Assembly (NCBI GenBank): GCA_015655415.1
Contig: JAATFB010000022.1
Coordinates: 1-64,000 of the forward strand
Direction: 5' to 3'
DNA from: Actinomycetales bacterium
Lineage (GTDB): Bacteria; Actinomycetota; Actinomycetes; Actinomycetales; Microbacteriaceae
DNA length: 64,000 nucleotides
Positions 21,971-30,377 of this stretch are shown piece after piece (positions within the stretch are counted from its first letter, which is position 1; each line of letters begins with the position of its first letter). The notes under the pieces are model-generated. The model was given only the letters and a program-made list of their open reading frames with translations, ran no database searches and was not told where the DNA came from. The position numbers and the translations under genes were made by a program.

Positions 21971-22900
21971 TCAGGCGCGTGGGTGCGCGCGCCGATAGGT
22001 CTCCTTGAGCCGTTCGGCGGAGACGTGGGTGTAGATCTGGGTGGTCCCCAGGCTGGCGTGTCCCAGAAGCTCCTGCACCGCTCTGAGGTCGGCACCACCG
22101 TCCAGCAGATGTGTCGCGGCGGAATGCCGCAGCGTGTGAGGCCCGGACGGCCCGGAACCGGGCAGTTCGCCCAGCAGCGCGGAGACCAGGCGGTAGACGG
22201 TGCGAGTGTTCAGTCGCCGGCCCCGCGCGCCGAGGAACAACGCCCTGGAGTCCTCCTGCGCTCCGGCGCTCCCGTCGTGTCGCGCCGCGAGTTCCGGACG
22301 TGCCGTTCTGAGGTAGTCGACGAGAGCGTTCAGCGCCGGAACGCCGAACGGCACGACGCGCTCCTTCGAGCCCTTCCCCATGACGCGGACGGTGAGCCGA
22401 TCGAGGTCAACGTCGTCCGCGTCGATGCCGACGAGCTCCGACACCCGGAGGCCGGACGCGTAGAGCAGCTCGACGACCGCGTGATCGCGCATCGCGATGG
22501 GATCTCCACCGCGCGCGCGGACGGCCAGCCCCTCGAGCAACGCGGAGGCCTGATCCCGACTGACCACTCGCGGCAGACGGCGATCCGCCTTCGGTGCCCT
22601 CAGCCGGCGCCCGGCGTCCGCCGGAGCCGCCCCGATGCGCTCCAGCCAACCGGTGAGGCCTCGTGCCGCAGCTGCCCTGCGGGCGATCGACGCCCTGGCG
22701 AGTCCCTGCTGCTGGGCGTGCCAGAGCCAATCCCTGAGGAGGGCGAGGGTCGCCTGAGCGGGGTCGGCGGCGCCCGCCCCCTCGGCGAAGTCGGCGAGCG
22801 AGCGCAGATCGGCGCCATACGCCCGCACCGTTGCCGGCGAGTAGCCTCGCTCGGCGCGCAGGTGGGACTCGAACAGTGCGATCGCCTCGTCCCAAGACAT
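21971..22900 (-). CDS. xerC: Tyrosine recombinase XerC
   Basis: LLYASGLRVSELVGIDADDVDLD...GKGSKERVVPFG...GPHTLRHSAATHLLDGGADLRAVQELLGHASLGTTQIYTHVSAERL. Confidence 0.95.
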   Translation of the reverse strand: MSWDEAIALFESHLRAERGYSPATVRAYGADLRSLADFAEGAGAADPAQATLALLRDWLWHAQQQGLARASIARRAAAARGLTGWLERIGAAPADAGRRLRAPKADRRLPRVVSRDQASALLEGLAVRARGGDPIAMRDHAVVELLYASGLRVSELVGIDADDVDLDRLTVRVMGKGSKERVVPFGVPALNALVDYLRTARPELAARHDGSAGAQEDSRALFLGARGRRLNTRTVYRLVSALLGELPGSGPSGPHTLRHSAATHLLDGGADLRAVQELLGHASLGTTQIYTHVSAERLKETYRRAHPRA

Positions 22901-23054
22901 GACTCCAGCTTGTCCTGAATGGGGCGGAAGGGTGACCCGACACCCTGGCGGTTCTCACGGGACATGCCGTGGGCCGTCCCGTGGACGGTCGATCCCGTGG
23001 CCGGCGGCGCAGAACGCGTCACGCCGGCCTTCGGGAGAGCGCGGGCGGGACGAG

Positions 23055-24326
23055 TCATGCCGAGCGGGCTGCGGATTCTGCGCCACGGCGTGGCACCGCC
23101 TGCCAGCCGGCGGCGTCGCCCCGTGCCCTGCCCTCGACCTCAAGGGCGGCGAGCACCGCCAGCACACTGCGCAGCGACAGCCCGGCCCGCGACGCGATAT
23201 CGGCGGGCGTGCGCGGTGCACGCGTGCTCAGGGCGTCCAGCACCCGCACCGTTTCCGCGCCGTCACGTGCCGTGGGCGCGTGTTCGTCGGCCGACTCCGA
23301 CGCCCCGCCCCAGGGTCTCACGAGCTCGGCGGCCTCTGCCGCGTTCGTGACGCAGACGGCGTCGTATTCGCGCAGCAGCCGGTGGCACCCCGCCGACGTC
23401 GGTGAGGTCACCGGTCCCGGAACGGCCCCGAGCGGTCGGCCGAGAGCCGCGGCGTGGCCCGCGGTGTTGAGGGAACCGGATCGTGCGCCCGCCTCGACGA
23501 CGACGGTCGCGGCGCTGCAGGCGGCGATAAGCCTGTTACGTTGCAGAAACCGCCATCGTGTGGGTGCGGCACCGCACGGGAGCTCGGAGACGACGAGGCC
23601 ACGATCGCTCACCCGGTGCAACAGCTCGTCGTGACCGGCAGGGTAGAACCTGTCGACGCCGCCGGCGAGAAAGGCGACGGTCAGGCCGCCCGACGCCAGG
23701 GCGGCGCGATGAGCCATGCCGTCGATCCCGTACGCGGCACCCGAGACGACCGCGAGTTCCAGTCCCACGAGACCCGCGGAGACCTCGCCCGTCACGTGCT
23801 CCCCGTATCCGGTCGCCGCCCGCGCGCCGACCAGCGCGATGCCGGCGGAGCCGGCGCGGAGCCGCTCGGGATCGCCACGGGCCCAGAGCGTGATCGGCGC
23901 GTGGTCGCCCAGATCGTCGGTGCCCGACGGCCACGGGAGATCCGGCTCGCGCTCGGACGGCGGCACCAGCAGCCGGGCCGCCACGCGTGCCGCCAGCAGC
24001 AACGCACGCTCCACCTCGCCGGACCTCAGCCGTGGACGCCAGCGTTCCATCGCGGCCGTCAACTCCTCCTCGGGCAGGCCGGTGCCGGCCCCCTGGGCGT
24101 CCTGCGCCCCGGAACGGTCCCCGTCGCGGAGCACGAGGCGCAGCGCGTCCGCGGCCCCTCGCTCGGCGACGAGGCGGCCTGCGGTGGCATCGCCGGGCTC
24201 AACCAGGACCGACCACGCCGCACGGGCGAACCGGTCCGCGATCGCGCTATCATCCAGCTCGCCAGAGGGGCTGACCGTCTCCACGAGTCCCCTGACGTGC
24301 CTCTCGTCGAGTCCGAAGACCGTCAT
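23055..24326 (-). CDS. dprA: DNA-processing protein DprA
   Basis: GIALVGARAATGYGEHVTGEVSAGLVGLELAVVSGAAYGIDGMAHRAALASGGLTVAFLAGGVDRFYPAGHDELLHRV...LQRNRLIAACSAATVVVEAGARSGSLNTAGHAAALGR. Confidence 0.95.
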   Translation of the reverse strand: MTVFGLDERHVRGLVETVSPSGELDDSAIADRFARAAWSVLVEPGDATAGRLVAERGAADALRLVLRDGDRSGAQDAQGAGTGLPEEELTAAMERWRPRLRSGEVERALLLAARVAARLLVPPSEREPDLPWPSGTDDLGDHAPITLWARGDPERLRAGSAGIALVGARAATGYGEHVTGEVSAGLVGLELAVVSGAAYGIDGMAHRAALASGGLTVAFLAGGVDRFYPAGHDELLHRVSDRGLVVSELPCGAAPTRWRFLQRNRLIAACSAATVVVEAGARSGSLNTAGHAAALGRPLGAVPGPVTSPTSAGCHRLLREYDAVCVTNAAEAAELVRPWGGASESADEHAPTARDGAETVRVLDALSTRAPRTPADIASRAGLSLRSVLAVLAALEVEGRARGDAAGWQAVPRRGAESAARSA

Positions 24327-24328
24327 GC

Positions 24329-24970
24329 TCACACCCCTCTCCTGAGATAGAGGGCGGCACCAAGCTGCTCGGCGCTGGGACGATCGTCGCCCGCGACGTC
24401 GGCGATCGTCCATGCCAGCCGGAGCGAGCGGTCGTATCCGCGCATCGTGAGGGCTCCGCGTTCCAATGCGCGGTCGAGCACCGCCGTGCTTCCGCGCGGG
24501 AGGCCTCTGGCCTGCTCGCGGAGCCAGGGGCCGGGCAGCTGCGCGTTGATGCGCCAGGGCGTGCCGCAGAGCCGCCGCGCGGCGACCTGACGCGCCCGGA
24601 CGACGATCGCGCGCGCCTCCGCGGTGCTGGTGCGAGCCGCTGTGGCTCCGATGGCCAGCTGTGCGGGCGTGATCCGCCGCACCGACAGCCTGATGTCGAT
24701 CCTGTCCAGCAGGGGGCCGGATATCTTCGCCAGGTACCGACGACGCACGGACGGGGCGCACGTGCACTCCGCGTCGAGCACGCCGTACTGCCCGCACGGG
24801 CACGGGTTGGCGGCCATGATCAGCTGGAACCTGCCGGGAAAGGTCGCACTCGCATTCGCGCGATGGATGCGGATCTCACCCGACTCCAGAGGCTGTCGCA
24901 ACACGTCGAGGACCGCCGAGGGGAACTCGGGCGCCTCCTCAAGGAAAAGCACACCAAGAGCCGGGCTCAC
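24329..24970 (-). pseudogene. comM: ComM (Mg-chelatase-like AAA ATPase) C-terminal fragment, separated from its N-terminal half by the inserted element
   Basis: GVLFLEEAPEFPSAVLDVLRQPLESGEIRIHRANASATFPGRFQLIMAANPCPCGQYG...RRRYLAKISGPLLDRIDIRLSVRR; its first codons derive from the element. Confidence 0.93.
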
Positions 24971-25235
24971 TCCCTACCTTTCACGGCCTCCGAGCCGTCT
25001 GGGACCCCAGATCAGGCCCGCATCTCTGCCAGTTCGCTGGCTCCGAAATCGTGTCTGGAAAGAACTTCCTTGCATTGGTCCAGTGCCCCGGATCGCACCA
25101 CGACCCTTGGAAGAGACCGAAACGCCCGACCGGGCTGCCGCTCTCGACCAGGCGACTAGACCTCGGGCCGGCGATCGTCAGGGAGCCCTGTGGACAACTT
25201 CTGCAGCGATTTCCCGATGAGGAGATACTCGTGCG

Positions 25236-25457
25236 ATGGACCTCGATGATGACTTCGACCCAATGGAACCTTTGTTGCACGCCGCGGCCGGACCTATCAC
25301 GATCCGCGGCGATGTCATTCGTTGGCTTGAAGAATCTAGCTCCTGGCCGGACCTGATGGACGGCGCGGAGAACGTCGTACCTGAAGCGCCGTCGGGTCGG
25401 AGTCACCACGACAATGTGTTCGATCTCGATACCTACCGGCGACGCCGTCCGAGCTGA
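25236..25457 (+). CDS. Small acidic protein of unknown function in the element
   Basis: ATG 25236 with GAGGAG upstream; MDLDDDFDPMEPLLHAAAGPITIRGDVIRWLEESSSWPDLMDGAENVVPEAPSGRSHHDNVFDLDTYRRRRPS. Confidence 0.5.
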   Translation: MDLDDDFDPMEPLLHAAAGPITIRGDVIRWLEESSSWPDLMDGAENVVPEAPSGRSHHDNVFDLDTYRRRRPS

Positions 25458-25478
25458 TTGCCGGGCCTGAACGATTCG

Positions 25479-28187
25479 TCAGCTACTTGCGATTGGTGCG
25501 AGAGCGCGGCGCCTCGACAGGAGCGCGACATCCTTTGAGATGACGTGGCGTTGGAGGTGAGCGAGAACGGCCTGCTGGGTCTCCGGAGTCCAGAAGATCT
25601 GGAGGCGTTCTCGAGCTCTTGTGACCGCGGTGTAGAAAATGGCGTGCGAGATGTCCTCTTCGTTGGCGTCGGTGATCACGATCTTGACCGAGTCGTACTC
25701 GAGGCCCTGTGCCTTGTGAATCGACACGGCGTATGCGATCTGGAATGGCACGTTCGTGTTGAGCGAGTCGTCGTCGGCGTCACTCGTGTCACGCTCGTAG
25801 ACGTTGAATCGGACTGTTGCGTCTCCGAGCCATTCAAGCTCTTCGCCATCTACGTCGAACGCACTGATGGTGCGGTCGAGTTCGACGTCGAACTGCACCC
25901 GGTCGGGATATGGCTGGATCCCGACGATCTTGCCTTTCAGGTTGTTGTAGATGACCCGCCCGAATCGTTCGGTCTCGTTGAAGAGGATGGGGTCGCCCAC
26001 TTTGTAGGTCGTGACGCCCCAGGTGATGCCATCCCCGGGGTTGCTGCTTTGAAGGAATCGGTTGATGTTGTTGATGCCGTAGAGGCCGTCATAGTTCAGG
26101 CAGAGGATGATCTCGTCCTCGCGTTGCGGCTCGAACAGCGACTCGTCGAGTGTTGTGGAGTAGCCGTTGTGTGCGATGACCTCGGCGATGTCGTCCTCGA
26201 GGTTGCGCACTTTGTCCCAGAACGCGAGGAGTGCCTGGTTCTTCGTGCGAAATGGTGTGGTGAGTTCGAACACCGAGTCCTTCGGGATGAAGGAGCGGAT
26301 TGCGTTGAACCAGTTGCCGAACTGGATCGACTCGATCTGGTAGACATCGCCGACGAGCACGAGCAGTTTGAATGAGGTCTTGTCCAGCACCTTGATGAGG
26401 TCGGCGTTGCTGACCGTGCTGCACTCGTCGATGACCAATAGGTCGTATTCCGGGTCTGTGGCCATGCGGTAGATCTGGCTGCTGATCGTTCGAAAGGTGG
26501 AGTCCTGGGCGGTGACTCGACGCTTGAGGTTGTCGACTGCCGGGTTGGTGTGTGCCAGGAAGAGCTTTTGCTTGTCGTTGAAGTAGCTGGCGATGTGGTT
26601 GACCATGGTCGACTTGCCCGTGCCGGCCGCACCGTAGATCAGGGCGATGCGGGACTGGTCGAAGAGACTCTTCAGCGCGTCGCGCTTGGCGTCGTCGTCG
26701 ATGCCGCGGGGCACCTCGTCCAGCCACCGCTGGACGGCCGTGGAGTATCCGTCGATGCCAGACGACGCGGATTCCTGCAGCTTTTCGATGATCGTGACGG
26801 TGTCATTTTCGTAGCCGCGGATGAAGACGTGGCCCATGTCCTTTTCAAGGCCCCGCCAGGCTCTGTGTTTGTAGTAGAGCGCCGCGTTGTAGGTAGCAAT
26901 CAGCTGATCGAGGTCGCCCAGCTCCTCGAGGTCCTCTACGGGCGTGTAGAGGATGCCGTGGCTCTCGACGTTGTTCTTCACACGCCGGGCGAGCAGCTCA
27001 TGGGCGCGCCCCGTCACGTCGAGGCTCTCGACCAGGTCCCAGTACCTGGGATTGTGAGCTCGGAGCGACGTGCAGAACGGCATGGTGTCGAACGGGATGC
27101 ACCCGTAGTCCAGCCTCAGGTTGGAGAGACGCTCACACCCGTCTCGGTTGTACTGCGGCTTGAGGAACTGGTTGTGCATCGCCAGCATGAGGTAGCGAAT
27201 GACGTTGTATCCCGGAGCCTTCCTCCGGATGATCTGACGCGCCTGATCCAACGCAGGAAAGATCTGGGGCCTAGTGACTCTGGCCGTCCCGGCTTCCCGC
27301 ACTTCGGCATATCGTTCGTCCGACATTTCCATCAGATCGAGCAGGCTGCCCCCGCTCGTGGTGAGTCCCTGCATGACATATCGATACTCGGGGGTTCCGG
27401 TTCGCACGTCGGTGGACAAGCCGAAGAGGCGAGCGAAGTTGTCGAACTCACAGGGGCGAACGGAGACCTCCCAGTCCCGAACGATGGTGATCGGCATACT
27501 GCGCCCGAGCACGTTGATCGAGTCGCCCTGCAGCGTCAGCATTGCCGCGTACTTGTCGGTGAGGTCGATGTCGGTGAAGCCGATGATGCGATCGAACTTG
27601 CTGACCTTGTTGACTGCGCGGTAGAAGGTGACCTCGTAGTAAATCCGGCCGCCGACGAAGAACGGCCGCGTCTTGTGGATGTAGTACCGCCGACCTCCTC
27701 CCTCTTGTGAGGCCAGTCGGCCCGTCGCTTGTATCCGCTCGGCGATCTTCTCGTGATATTCGCGGAGCGACGGGTCGAGGTCGATCGGGAAGGACTCCAG
27801 GTTGGCGAGCACGTCGATTCCGCATACATCGCGAAGTAGCGTGCGCACACGCAGGAAGTATTCGTAGTACTTCAGCATCAGACGTTCTGAGGCGTCGCCG
27901 TCCATGGTGTAATGCGAGGCACTGATCTGAATGAGCCTGTGGAACCGGTGCAGAAAGTTGATCTGCTTGTTGGCGGAGCCGACCCAAGCCAAGGCAGGTT
28001 TCGTCGCCTCGTAGGTGAACTCGATCGCTCCATCAGCGCTTTGAAGGCGAACCGCGACCGCCTCGATCAGGTTGCGTGCCTGCGAGAGGAGGTTTTGCGA
28101 CAAGAGCGCGCGGTCGTCCCCCAGCGCGGCAATGTTGTCACAGATCGCCTGATCGGAATTCCGTATCTGCTCATCGACGGTGGGCAC
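25479..28187 (-). CDS. Superfamily 1 (RecD/UvrD-like) helicase with ~520-aa N-terminal extension
   Basis: Walker A IALIYGAAGTGKSTMVNHIA; Walker B YDLLVIDECSTVSNADLI; motif III VLVGDVYQIESI; motif V/VI AYAVSIHKAQGLEYDSVKIVITD...FYTAVTRARERLQIFW. Confidence 0.85.
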   Translation of the reverse strand: MPTVDEQIRNSDQAICDNIAALGDDRALLSQNLLSQARNLIEAVAVRLQSADGAIEFTYEATKPALAWVGSANKQINFLHRFHRLIQISASHYTMDGDASERLMLKYYEYFLRVRTLLRDVCGIDVLANLESFPIDLDPSLREYHEKIAERIQATGRLASQEGGGRRYYIHKTRPFFVGGRIYYEVTFYRAVNKVSKFDRIIGFTDIDLTDKYAAMLTLQGDSINVLGRSMPITIVRDWEVSVRPCEFDNFARLFGLSTDVRTGTPEYRYVMQGLTTSGGSLLDLMEMSDERYAEVREAGTARVTRPQIFPALDQARQIIRRKAPGYNVIRYLMLAMHNQFLKPQYNRDGCERLSNLRLDYGCIPFDTMPFCTSLRAHNPRYWDLVESLDVTGRAHELLARRVKNNVESHGILYTPVEDLEELGDLDQLIATYNAALYYKHRAWRGLEKDMGHVFIRGYENDTVTIIEKLQESASSGIDGYSTAVQRWLDEVPRGIDDDAKRDALKSLFDQSRIALIYGAAGTGKSTMVNHIASYFNDKQKLFLAHTNPAVDNLKRRVTAQDSTFRTISSQIYRMATDPEYDLLVIDECSTVSNADLIKVLDKTSFKLLVLVGDVYQIESIQFGNWFNAIRSFIPKDSVFELTTPFRTKNQALLAFWDKVRNLEDDIAEVIAHNGYSTTLDESLFEPQREDEIILCLNYDGLYGINNINRFLQSSNPGDGITWGVTTYKVGDPILFNETERFGRVIYNNLKGKIVGIQPYPDRVQFDVELDRTISAFDVDGEELEWLGDATVRFNVYERDTSDADDDSLNTNVPFQIAYAVSIHKAQGLEYDSVKIVITDANEEDISHAIFYTAVTRARERLQIFWTPETQQAVLAHLQRHVISKDVALLSRRRALAPIASS

Positions 28188-28353
28188 GTGGGCTCCACCC
28201 GTCAGAACACGACCACCTATCAGGACATGAGCAGCATCTCTCGACGCCTGACACGCTCCATTTCATAACTGCATTCTGCCGCTCACTAGTCACTGTCGGA
28301 GGCTTCTGGGATCGTTGCTGCGAGTCGCCCCACCACGACAAAAGGAGCTCGGC

Positions 28354-29082
28354 ATGTTTGAGCGTGCGCGGGAATACCCCAGAGCGGTGACAGGCAATGG
28401 CGCGAACGACCCCGAAGGGTCTCAGCGGGCCGCCATCGAGTGGATTGCCGCGCAGCAGAAGGCGGTCGGGGGTCAGGTACTACTGTTCGTGCCTCAGAAG
28501 AGCACCCTGAATCACTCGGGCGATCTCATCGCCCAGCTCGCGAAAGTGCCCGGCGTCGCAGTCGGGACATGGCGAGGTTACGTATCGGGATGGTCAGGCG
28601 GGCCGGTACTCGCTGCCTGGCCGTCACGCGAGAAGCTCGCCGAGATCGCAGATGATCGCCGAACCCGAGCGCTTTGCGTCATTCCTTGGGTCGACGAGGA
28701 CACTACTCCGTGGGAACAGGCGTCACAGCCGGAACTACTCGCCGGCGCGCTCGCCAAGACCAGCGCACCAAGTCTGGATCCGGTTGTCATCGTCGGGCTC
28801 ACCCACCTGACCCGGATGGTCAATCACGCCAACAACCTCGCTGGCGCGCTCGACCACAGAGATGCCGTAGCGGTCCTCCGGGTGCTGCACCGCGGAAGGT
28901 ACGCGCTTCCCGCTGATGAGGTGTACGCCTGGGCGCTCGCAAACGGGTGGCCCGCGCGCGGAGCGGAGCGACTGCGGGAAATGGCGGAAAAGATCGATGC
29001 CGGCCGAACCGTTCAGATGAAGGGCCCGTCTCCGTTGCGCCCCGAGGTACTGAGCATGTGGAAAGCCGAGGCTAACCAGTAG
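28354..29082 (+). CDS. Hypothetical protein (242 aa) divergent from the helicase
   Basis: ATG 28354 preceded by AAAGGAG; MFERAREYPRAVTGNGANDPEGSQRAAIEWIAAQQKAVGGQVLLFVPQKSTLNHSGDLIAQLAKVPGVAVGTWRGYVSGWSGGPVLAAWP...; no recognised catalytic motif. Confidence 0.75.
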   Translation: MFERAREYPRAVTGNGANDPEGSQRAAIEWIAAQQKAVGGQVLLFVPQKSTLNHSGDLIAQLAKVPGVAVGTWRGYVSGWSGGPVLAAWPSREKLAEIADDRRTRALCVIPWVDEDTTPWEQASQPELLAGALAKTSAPSLDPVVIVGLTHLTRMVNHANNLAGALDHRDAVAVLRVLHRGRYALPADEVYAWALANGWPARGAERLREMAEKIDAGRTVQMKGPSPLRPEVLSMWKAEANQ

Positions 29083-29276
29083 CCGAATACCGCCAGGCCC
29101 CGATGGTCAACAAAGCACTCATCGCGCGGGCTTTGCTCGGGCCTGACTTTCGGCACGACTGATAGCTGAGAAGGCCTTGGCGATTCGTGTGCTGCGTCGT
29201 CAGGGGTCGGTGTGAGACTCAAGAAAGCGCAAGGCTCGCCGCACTGGTGACAGAGAGATGACGGGAGGCTAGGCCG

Positions 29277-30377
29277 ATGGCTCACCGCTCACTCAATTCG
29301 AGCGATCGCGAATACTTCCTCCCTCCGCTCATCTGGCCGACCGAGTTGAGAATGCCGGCGCGCCCCCCACTGCTGATTCACCTCGATCTCGCGCAATGGA
29401 TCCGCTTTGGCCGGGTTGTCCAAGGACAGGGTGAGCCCGCATACGCCGACCTCTTGGAGGCCCTCCGACAGGCGATTCAAGCGGGACAAGTCCGCATCGT
29501 CCTGACCGGTGCGCAATACAGCGAGGTCACGAAGATCAAGGATCCGGCTCAGCGTCGCGCGTTGGCTTCAGTCATCGAGGAGCTGACGGACTTCACCTAT
29601 CTCGTTAGCCATGTCGATGTCCTGCGGCTAGAACTCCAGACCACCCTCGACAACCTGACGGGAACACGCGGCCTCGGCTGGACGCCGACCGATTTGTTAG
29701 GTAAGTCAGCGTTAAACGTTGTGGGAAGAGTCGGCGGCTTGCAGATCATTCAAGAAGGCGAGGACGTGACCGCCAAGATGCTTGCCGCAGACCCTTCGTG
29801 GGCTGAGCGCCTAGCGACGATGAATCGGATGGCTGAGCGAATGCTGCTCCAAGGACCCGACGACCAGGAGGCGGCCGAGATACGCGCGGGCGGCTACCAG
29901 CCAGAGCTGGTTGAGCAGCAGATCGTCGACAACGCAGCCCTGGAGGCCGCGTGGTCGACGCAGATCGAGAAGTACCGCGGAACCTACGTCATGCGCGACC
30001 TGGTGATCGCTCGCTACCTCAACTTGGAGCTCATGGAAATGCTCGTGCATGAGCTGATGGCGCGCGGCATCCAGATCGACGACATCTTCACGACGCCCGA
30101 GGCAGGCACTCGATTCCTGATGAGCATGCCGTCCAGCGCGGTCACCGTGTCGATGAAGGCGCAATACCACCAAGACCCCAATCGACGCTGGTCCGCGAAC
30201 GATCTCTATGACATTGATGCTCTGGCGCTTGCGCTCCCATACTGCGACATCGTCTTCGCTGACGCCTCAGCTCAGGACGCCGCACTGCGACGCGGCCTCG
30301 ACACGCACTTCGACACCATGCTTCCTCGCCGCCCCAAAGAACTGACGTCGCTGCTGCGAACACTGGCGACCGTATGA
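29277..30377 (+). CDS. PIN-like domain protein (putative ribonuclease)
   Basis: ATG 29277 after GGGAGG. Ordered acidic residues: N-terminal LLIHLDLAQWI, then AQYSEVTKI, then C-terminal NDLYDIDALALALPYCDIVFADASAQDAALRR...LDTHFDTMLPRRPKELTSLL. Confidence 0.6.
   Translation: MAHRSLNSSDREYFLPPLIWPTELRMPARPPLLIHLDLAQWIRFGRVVQGQGEPAYADLLEALRQAIQAGQVRIVLTGAQYSEVTKIKDPAQRRALASVIEELTDFTYLVSHVDVLRLELQTTLDNLTGTRGLGWTPTDLLGKSALNVVGRVGGLQIIQEGEDVTAKMLAADPSWAERLATMNRMAERMLLQGPDDQEAAEIRAGGYQPELVEQQIVDNAALEAAWSTQIEKYRGTYVMRDLVIARYLNLELMEMLVHELMARGIQIDDIFTTPEAGTRFLMSMPSSAVTVSMKAQYHQDPNRRWSANDLYDIDALALALPYCDIVFADASAQDAALRRGLDTHFDTMLPRRPKELTSLLRTLATV

Noticed and set aside
20030-22918. 962-aa plus-strand ORF
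   Set aside because: Spans the antisense of the MFS transporter and xerC and overlaps the M23 gene in another frame; composition is non-protein-like.
24981-25409. 142-aa minus-strand ORF at the left end of the element
   Set aside because: Overlaps the more plausible plus-strand 73-aa ORF; no RBS or recognisable motif.
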